Positions 57,721 through 64,000 of a stretch of 64,000 nucleotides of DNA are shown here, piece by piece. Origin of the DNA: Ahaetulla prasina (Eukaryota > Chordata > Lepidosauria > Squamata > Colubridae); contig NC_080541.1 of assembly GCF_028640845.1 (NCBI RefSeq), positions 161,862,502 to 161,926,501 on the forward strand. Direction: 5' to 3'. Position numbers and translations under genes: made by a program. The notes under the pieces are model-generated. The model was not told where the DNA came from. It did no database searches and was given only the letters and a program-made list of their open reading frames with translations. The number at the start of each line of letters is the position of its first letter. The first letter of the stretch is position 1.

Positions 57721-58083
57721 AGGAGAAACAGTTGTTAACTTTCAGAGCAGTTTGGCAAACTTGTTGTTGGAAGAAATCATAAGGGCAGAGAACCAGTTGT
57801 TAAATTACTTGAATCCCATCACTGCCCCCCACACCAAGCTATGCCCACAGAACTGGTAGTAACAAATTTTACATTTCACCCCTGCATCTTACTGTGTCTT
57901 AATGTGGAAATAATTCCATTTGTACAAAGATTGACAAGAGAATATGAATAGCACATTTTAATCCAATTAATAAATCCATATTCAGCCAAAACTTTCTCCA
58001 TGAATTTGAACTGTACTACATGAAAGGCTCTTTCCACAAAATCACTTCTGTTGATTCCTGTTTTTCTCATTTAACATCCTTAG

Positions 58084-58990
58084 TTCTGAACTGGGCGGCA
58101 GTACCCCAGACAAACCTGGTCTGCAAATTGGGGTTCTCCTGGACTCACAGCATCTACTTGAAGAGCAGGTAACAATTTTGGCTAAGAGATCCTGGAGAAC
58201 CGGTACCAAAAATCCCTGCCCATACCCAATCCCAGCTGAGCCGCACAATCATCAGAGGTGGGTTTTTTTTTAAACTTTTAAAAGCATTTTTTCTTCGGCC
58301 GAAAAAATGCTTTTAAAAGTTAAAAAAAAAGCCTCTGATGATCAGGCAACTCAGCTGGGATCATCAGAGAAGCCTTTTAAAAGCATTTTTTCTACAACCT
58401 CTTTGGCTGAAGAGGTTGTAAAAAAATACTTTTAAAAGTAAAAAAAAAGTTGGCTATTCCCATTCAGTCACATTACCACCAAGTCACATTACCACCAAGC
58501 CACGACCACAGAACCAGTAGTAATAAATTTTACATTTCACCACTGGTTATGCACTAGTTGCAATCTCTTCTGGATCAGGAATTCCTGTGCGCCATCAGTC
58601 TGGACTATTACAATGGGGCTACCTTGAAGAGCATTCAGAAGCTACAACAGGTGCAGCATGCAATGGCTGGGCAAGTTTTGGAACATCTTGCCCACTGAGG
58701 TGAGATTGGCTTTCATTCTCCTGACCTTCTGTAAGCGCCTGAAGATCTGGCTTTGTTAGTTGGCTTGGGGTCCCAATTGGGATATATCACATAGGAGTAG
58801 TGGGTGGATCAATAGATCTCATCTCTCTCCCCCCCATACTTTCTGCTCCCTCTGTCCCCATCTTTTAGTCATAATCTGCATTTTCATTGTGATTAGTTAA
58901 ATGTATGTTAATGATTTTATTGCCTTTAATGTTGTAAGACACCCAGAGTCACCTCATGATGAGATGGGCAGCAAACAAGTTTAATAAAGA
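58084..58990 (+). mobile_element. Decayed L2-type LINE, interrupted by a MITE
   Basis: The left part (58084-58186) carries 'ctgcaaattggggttctcct', matching GLQxGVLLDS-type codons. The right part (58546-58990) reads SLDYYNGATLKSIQKLQQVQ, the equivalent of RLDYCNAFYMGLPLKCTRRL in 22681-23352. It ends 'acacccagagtcacctcatg...gatgggcagc' plus an A-rich tail. Stops and shifts throughout. Confidence 0.65.
58187..58545 (-). mobile_element. hAT MITE ('caggggtgaaatgtaaa' family), left-truncated
   Basis: Runs from 'ggagaaccggtaccaaaaat' to 'tacatttcaccactg', with the same paired 'acttttaaaagcattttt' hairpins as 53378-53800. The far terminal part of the family consensus is missing on the left. Confidence 0.7.
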
Positions 58991-59764
58991 AATGATAAAA
59001 TAAAAAAATAAAATGCCAATGACTAACCTAACATCATCCAGGACTTTTTCTTCTTTATAAAACTAGATTGCATAGGATGGAGTCACAAAGGTAATATTTT
59101 CTCTAGCTTATGTGCTAGGGGCACTGTCAAAATCTTGGCATCAACACTGAGAAAGAAATTAGGTGACAAACTTGCACGATCAGCAGAAACCGTGCCAGCC
59201 TTCAAAATATGTAAGATATATGCTGATTTTTATTCCTACAGTATTGGAGACTTTAAATTATGCGTTTCTGAATAAATCCAGCAACACTAAAAAAAAAACA
59301 TTTGAAAAACTGCACTTTTGGGGAAAACAATCAATTGTTTTTAAAATAAAAATATGTCCAGTTTCTGTGATTTAACCTTCAGACTTTACCTGGATGATTG
59401 AGAATCTTCATCAACATTTTTTTGAATAAAGTTTTTCCAGTTATCTATCAGATTTCCAATACTGTAGAAATAAAAACACAATATTTATTTATTTATTCAT
59501 TCATTTGCTTCCTTATGTATTTACTTACAGGGGCCTGCATAAATAAATTGATAACATACTGCAAGGAAGTAAATTAAACATGCTTAGTTTAAAAACAGTG
59601 GCATAGTTTTTCCAGAAGAACCCAACATACTGTGGATACCCTCAGTAGATAGCATAAAGTACACCATGTTCTTTGGTTATCTTCTACATTTTGATAGCTT
59701 GGAAGGAACAAATTAAACCAATGGACAGAAAGGCATAGAAATGTGTTGTGTGCATCCTATTTTT
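58991..59764. other. Intron-like sequence, nothing recognised
   Basis: No exon or repeat recognised; a short ATTT run occurs around 59482-59500. Confidence 0.3.
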
Positions 59765-59998
59765 TTTCTTTTTACGACTCTTTAATTTCTTGTTTGGAAT
59801 GGGGTGGAATCGGGGCAACTGATTGGAGCTGAGGATTTACTGGCTAGATGCCCTTCCTGACGCCTACATGGAGTTTGCAGCAAATATTTTCCCTTTGAGC
59901 CCTGATAGAGAAACATCTACCACTGCCTAGAATTGAACTCTGAACCTTTCGAGTGGGAGATGAGAGGCTTCATCTCTAAGGCACCATTCCACTCTCTT
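59765..59998 (-). mobile_element. tRNA-derived SINE, antisense
   Basis: Read on the minus strand, the head 'agtggaatggtgccttagag' and the B-box-like 'ggttcagagttcaattctag' are followed by 'ttgctgcaaactccatgtag' and 'gtcaggaagggcatctagcc'. This order belongs to a tRNA-headed SINE common in snakes. The match is from memory. Confidence 0.55.
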
Positions 59999-60639
59999 AT
60001 ATGTATCCTAATATGTTTTGCATAATAGAAGGATAACTATATATCTCTTTTTGTATGAATTTTAAAAGGAAAATTAATCAGCCATATACTATTGTGGTTT
60101 TCAAGCATACATATGCATTATCAGGGAACAATTTAGCTTATTTTGAGAGACATCTTCAAGTTTTCTAAATGTATTTTGAATGCACCCATATCTCTGGAAA
60201 CAAGGATGATGTCTTCAGAGGTGCAAGCTTGAAGGCACACACTGGCTAGGGACTTTTTCCCTTCTGGCAGAGACAAGCCTGTCTTAATCAGATTCAGATT
60301 CCTTTTCCCTTCTGACCTTTTGTTGGCATTGGTATTTCAAAATTATATCTCAGCCTTGGGGGGGCGGGGTGGAGACACAGAAAGATTTTTTCGAAAGTGT
60401 GATATTTCAAGTCAATTTTGTAGTGTTGCTCAGATTTTATAGAAGAAAGCCAAAAATCAAACGCTGAATATTTGATATTGAAAGAATCCGGTATCTAACC
60501 CATAGATACTGCAAGCTAGATGGTGAATGGAATACTCATTTTTTTTGCAAGGAGTTTGTGAAATCCAACTTCCATACTGTATCAAAGAACTTTCTCCTTG
60601 ACTCAATTTATTCTCCCGTATTGCCTGTTTAATATACTA
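59999..60639. other. Intron-like sequence, nothing recognised
   Basis: No feature recognised apart from a short G-run (60358-60366). Confidence 0.3.
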
Positions 60640-60705
60640 TCCTGAGTCACCCAGAATCCTTGAGAGTTGGGTAGCATGCAAGTTTAATAATTTATGGCTG
60701 GCCAC
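60640..60705 (+). mobile_element. LINE 3' terminal fragment (L2/CR1 type)
   Basis: 'atcctgagtcacccagaatc' and 'gagttgggtagcatgcaagt' form the family 3' end, as at 1265 and 58930. Confidence 0.5.
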
Positions 60706-60793
60706 ATAGCAGGCCAGATATTTAGACTGTATTTGACCTTCTTTTTCTAGCTTTGAAAAGGACCTAGGATAGGCAGATAATAATGTTTAATAT

Positions 60794-60835
60794 CAAAGGT
60801 ATTGTCACAGGATGTAAACTGTGACAATACCTTTG
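60794..60835. repeat. Perfect 17-bp inverted repeat, 8-nt loop
   Basis: Arms 60794-60810 (caaaggtattgtcacag) and 60819-60835, exact complements around gatgtaaa. The longest perfect hairpin outside the mobile elements. Confidence 0.9.
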
Positions 60836-61459
60836 CAGGTGATGTTCAGGTGATGTTCCAGAAATTTTGGAATTGCATCCAAAGAACCTTTGCTATTGGT
60901 GCTATCTTTGCTTTCTTTCAGATATTCTAATTCAATTTGCAGGCTTTATATTTTCTTAAGTTCCCCTGTTCTTTCTTTTCTATTATCTCCAGCCATAGCA
61001 ATGTCCACTATCCAGACTTTTTTTATTTTTCTTACCCCAAAATTATTAAGTTGGGGGGGAGGAGTGAAAAAAGCCCTCCTGTACTTTAGTTTCACTTACA
61101 ATATAAATATTTCTAACAACTCTATGCTGCCAATGTACTTAGATCATTCTTTTGCAAGTAAAACCGCTACTTTTTTTAAAAAAATCATAACATCCCTCAT
61201 TAATTAAATGTTGACTCAGTTTCATTGGTTTCCAAAACCAATTAAAGTCCAATAAAGTCAAAGTACACAATGATACATAAAGCCTTGCACATTTTAGATC
61301 TAAGTTATGTACAGGTCTTTCTACTCCTGAACAGCCTCCTTGGATTCTTAGGTCATTAATGTTTTTATGGATATATTGACATCACCAATCACTGCATATT
61401 TCTCTGCAGCAGCTTGGATTTTATGGTATAAATTGCTACTGGATTTGAAGCAGCAGCCA

Positions 61460-61640
61460 TCCTTAATACAATTTACAGGAGAGTTCAAAACATATTTATT
61501 TTCATTGGCCTTTTAATACTAATGCTTACCTTTTACAGTTTGTATCAGTTACATTTTATTGTTTTATTGTTCTTTGTAAACCGCCCAAAGCTATTAAGGA
61601 AAATGACAGGCATATAATTTTTTTTAAATAATCAAAATAT
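61460..61640 (+). mobile_element. LINE 3' end remnant (L2 type)
   Basis: 'cttacatttcattgtt...gtaaaccgcccaaagctatt' followed by an A/T-rich tail fits the 3' end of an L2-type copy. Weakly preserved. Confidence 0.4.
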
Positions 61641-62052
61641 CATTGCCTTTATTAGCCTAAAAGTGGCATTTGATTCAATTCTCAAAGATAGGTTTTGAGT
61701 AGAAGTGAAGTGTTCTGTATCAGTCAAAGTGCAATAATTTGGATTACGAAACTGCATAATAATATTTCAGTGCAAGTCCTGTCTGCCTTAGGTTGTCTCT
61801 CTGCAACAATTCATAACATTCCTTATTTTCAACATTTACATTAACTCTTTAACTCAAGCTATTAAAAATAATGAAAAATAATGAATTTCATCCCCCTAAA
61901 TCAGCAAGGATTCCTGTTTCAATTCTTCTTTATGTCATGTATCCAATCTTTCCACTAAGCCAATAGGCTAGTGGAGCCTCCAAATCTTTGCCTTGGTCTA
62001 TGAAGTGGTAAAACTCTGCATCAATCCTTTCAAGACAAAAGTAGCAATGTTT
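61641..62052. other. Intron-like sequence, nothing recognised
   Basis: No feature recognised. Confidence 0.3.
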
Positions 62053-62060
62053 ACTAAAAG

Positions 62061-62197
62061 CAGTGGTGGAATTCAAATAATTTAACAACCGGTTCTCTGC
62101 CCTAATGGTTTCTTCCAATAACCAGTTCACCAAACTGCTCAGAAAGTTAACAACTGGTTCTCCCAAAGTGGTACGAACTGGCTGAATCCCACCACTG
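62061..62197. mobile_element. hAT MITE ('cagtggtgggattca' family), perfect 8-bp duplication
   Basis: A 137-bp element, cagtggtggaattca ... tgaatcccaccactg, flanked by actaaaag at 62053-62060 and 62198-62205. Nearly the same length and order as 28472-28607. Confidence 0.92.
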
Positions 62198-62205
62198 ACT
62201 AAAAG

Positions 62206-62779
62206 TCTTAGTAGCTGTAATTATCATGTGGAAATAAATTAGATCAAAATAAAATAAATCAAGGCTTTAAAATATCTCAGAATTATTTTTCATTTTTATG
62301 CTCCTTGGAAAAAACAAATAAAAAATGTCATCCTAGGACTGCCAACAAAATTCTGCATTTTGCTGGCAGCAATCATAAACTCATAGCTATACACATTTTA
62401 AAAGCTAAGATGATCAGCCTTCTGCTGTGGGTTCATGAAACTGCATTTACCAAGATTCAAGACTCCTTAAAATGGTCAAATTAAAATGTTTTAAAGCTTT
62501 ACTGAGTTCTTCAGAGTGTGCCCAAAATTTTATTATGCTTACAATCTGGACTAGTTCCTTTAAAGGCTCAGATGAAGTTTTTCCACTTCAAATTCTGATC
62601 AAAACTCACCTTCAGCAAGAGGTATTTGGCTTTCTTCACCTTCTTGCATAGTTTGCAGTCACTATGGAGAAAAAGGACTGAACAAAACCCCAGATTCTGA
62701 GATCATCCAGACCATATTTATTCCCATTTGGGCATATGAGAAAAATTTTCTAACAGAAGCAATGTGTCTTTGGCACTGA
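62206..62779. other. Intron-like sequence, nothing recognised
   Basis: No exon or repeat recognised. Confidence 0.3.
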
Positions 62780-62784
62780 TCTCC

Positions 62785-63359
62785 TGTCGTGTCCCACTCC
62801 TCCGCTGACGGCCGGGTCAGGGAAATCCGAATCAGGCTTGCCTCTGCAGCTCTGCCCAAAGTCCTAGCAAAGTCCTCAGAGCAGGCAGGAGACCAGAAAG
62901 TGACTTCAGCAAGATAAGTTCGACTTTGCCTGACTCAGAGACTGCCAGAAAGCAGATCCTTTATATAGGCCATGGGGTGTGGCTCCATGACTCAGCACTC
63001 ATTAAGGCCTGCCCCTCCCTTCCTTCTGTTGCCTCCGCCTATCCAGTCTTCTGATGCGAGGGTCACTCCAATCAGCAGCTGTTGGAAATAAACTTTCCTC
63101 AGGCTCACATGCTGTGGAGGAGGGGGAGGGGTCTAGCTGCTCCGTTTGCCTGGGCATGGAGCCAGGGCTGGGGCCAGGGGATGCTCCCTCCTCTGCAGCC
63201 TGCTTGGGCATGGAGCCAGGGCTGGGACCGGGAGGTGCCCCCTCCTCTTCAGCTTGTCTGGGCATGGAGCCAGGACTGGGGCCGGGAGGCATACATTCCT
63301 CCGTGTTCGGGAGCAGATAAGAAGGCCCCGGCTGCTGTGAGAGCGGACAAGACACAACA
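62785..63359 (-). mobile_element. Solo LTR with in-frame 54-bp repeats, perfect 5-bp duplication
   Basis: A 575-bp LTR, minus strand tgttgtgtcttgtcc... to ...gtgggacacgaca, flanked by tctcc at 62780-62784 and 63360-63364. TATA box gcctatataaagg at 62970-62958. U3 contains three copies of a 54-bp unit (starts at 63151, 63205 and 63259 on the plus strand). A 117-codon minus-strand frame (63355-63002) runs through all of them. Same family as 51571-52100. Confidence 0.88.
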
Positions 63360-63364
63360 TCTCC

Positions 63365-63659
63365 AGAATGAAAGTGGTAAAATCTCTCCTTATTGTGTAA
63401 CTATGAAATTTGAAGATTTCATTCCAGCTAACTATTATCAAACACCCACACATGCCCCATTTCTCCCTGCTTCAGTGTATTCCCATCTGACCTTGTGAAA
63501 GGAGATATAACAACATCCCTATACAACATTGATTAAAACCCTAGCCAATGGGGAAACTGAATCTGTCATGCATGTCTTGTTGTGCTGCTCAGACTATAAT
63601 GCTAAGAGTGTAGAATTAATAAACACTTTGCCACAGAATTGCCTTGGTTAGTTTTGATG
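63365..63659 (+). mobile_element. Possible LINE zinc-knuckle remnant (weak)
   Basis: Around 63530-63600 the frame gives NGETESVMHVLLCCSDYNAK, reminiscent of the Cys/His knuckle after the RT in several LINEs. Too short to assign, and the rest of the stretch is unrecognised. Confidence 0.3.
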
Positions 63660-63721
63660 GAATGGGAGCAACCAAGATGATTAAAGGCCTGGAGACAAAA
63701 ACATATGAAAAACGATTGCAG
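63660..63721 (+). mobile_element. CR1-type LINE fragment
   Basis: 'gattaaaggcctggagacaa' and 'gaaaaacgattgcaggcatt' followed by 'gggtatggctagt' match the sense strand of amniote CR1 3' coding ('...gaagaacggctgcaggagctgggtatg...'). The BovB copy begins directly after. Confidence 0.5.
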
Positions 63722-64000
63722 GCATTGGGTATGGCTAGTTCATGGATACTGCCTTGTTGTGGCAAAGGGGCTTGCATAGCTCAATGAAGCGATGAGGTAT
63801 GCCGTGCAGGGCCATCCAGGTCATAGCAGAGAACTCTGACAAAACGTGATCCACTGGAGAAGGAAATGGCAACCCACTCCAGTATTTTTGCCACGAAAAT
63901 CCCATGGACAGTACCAAAAAGCAAAAAAATATGACACTGGAAGATAACCCCCTCAGGTCGGAAGGTGTCCAATATGCTACTAGGGAAGAGCAGAGGGCTA
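63722..64000 (+). mobile_element. BovB LINE, 5' region, cut by the window end
   Basis: 'ccttgttgtggcaaaggggc', 'gccgtgcagggccatccagg', 'gatccactggagaaggaaat' and 'ggcaacccactccagtattt' followed by 'cgaaaatcccatggacagta' are the well-known 5' part of BovB. The rest of the element should lie beyond 64000. Confidence 0.85.

Larger units (their letters stand above)
56795..57824 (-). mobile_element. hAT MITE ('cagtggtgggattca' family), split by a retroinsertion
   Basis: The ends cagtggtgggattcagccag and cttgaatcccatcactg match the 136-bp elements at 28472 and 62061 in inverse orientation. When 56844-57720 and one copy of its duplication are ignored, about 137 bp of normal element remains. Confidence 0.8.
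56416..57884 (-). mobile_element. hAT MITE ('caggggtgaaatgtaaa' family), split by a nested element
   Basis: The inverse orientation of the element at 53378-53800. The left part runs from 'gatgaaataaacaaatcttc' to 'cacattaccccccacacaca', and the right part (57825-57884) ends 'tacatttcacccctg'. The element at 56795-57824 interrupts it within a C-rich stretch. The left terminal bases are decayed, so no target duplication can be given. Confidence 0.7.

Overview
The window reads as vertebrate nuclear DNA from a squamate reptile, most likely a snake. It is AT-rich and intron-like, with one recognisable host coding exon. The repeats are typical of squamates: Sauria-type SINEs, BovB/RTE, a CR1-L3-type LINE with an (AATAG)n tail, R4/Dong LINEs, L2-type LINEs, hAT and Tc1/mariner MITEs, solo LTRs and Penelope-like elements (PLEs).

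The host gene is PDE4B, on the minus strand. Positions 49541-49306 hold the isoform-specific first coding exon of a long (PDE4B3-like) form, followed by a consensus splice donor. The sequence below 49306 is therefore probably the next intron, and the sequence above 49541 is alternative-promoter, 5'UTR and upstream intron sequence.

Layout: 1-20.5 kb is mostly unrecognised intron with scattered SINEs, hAT MITEs, an old CR1 copy, one solo LTR (7839-8548) and microsatellites. 20.5-39.2 kb is LINE-rich. It has seven 3' ends of one CR1/Jockey-type family, all on the plus strand, plus an L2 copy, a BovB copy and two R4/Dong copies broken up by later insertions, including a 1.4-kb hAT element with a perfect 8-bp target duplication. 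40.4-46.2 kb is a PLE cluster: direct terminal repeats, a decayed RT region, an open GIY-YIG endonuclease frame, inverted pLTR pieces, long (TA)n tracts and an 18-bp minisatellite. The PLE repeats carry hammerhead-ribozyme-like motifs with a four-base palindromic stem III. 46.3-50.8 kb surrounds the PDE4B exon and has no mobile element I can recognise. 50.8-64 kb holds nested LTRs, nested hAT MITEs with an L1-type retroinsertion inside, an L2 remnant, a tRNA-derived SINE and the 5' part of a BovB copy running off the window.

No gene here works with another. The only host coding sequence is the PDE4B exon, and the rest records successive insertions into its introns. The most interesting structures are the PLE hammerhead motifs, the fold-back PLE, the minisatellite apparently born from PLE endonuclease codons, and a chimeric retroinsertion with a 16-bp target duplication.
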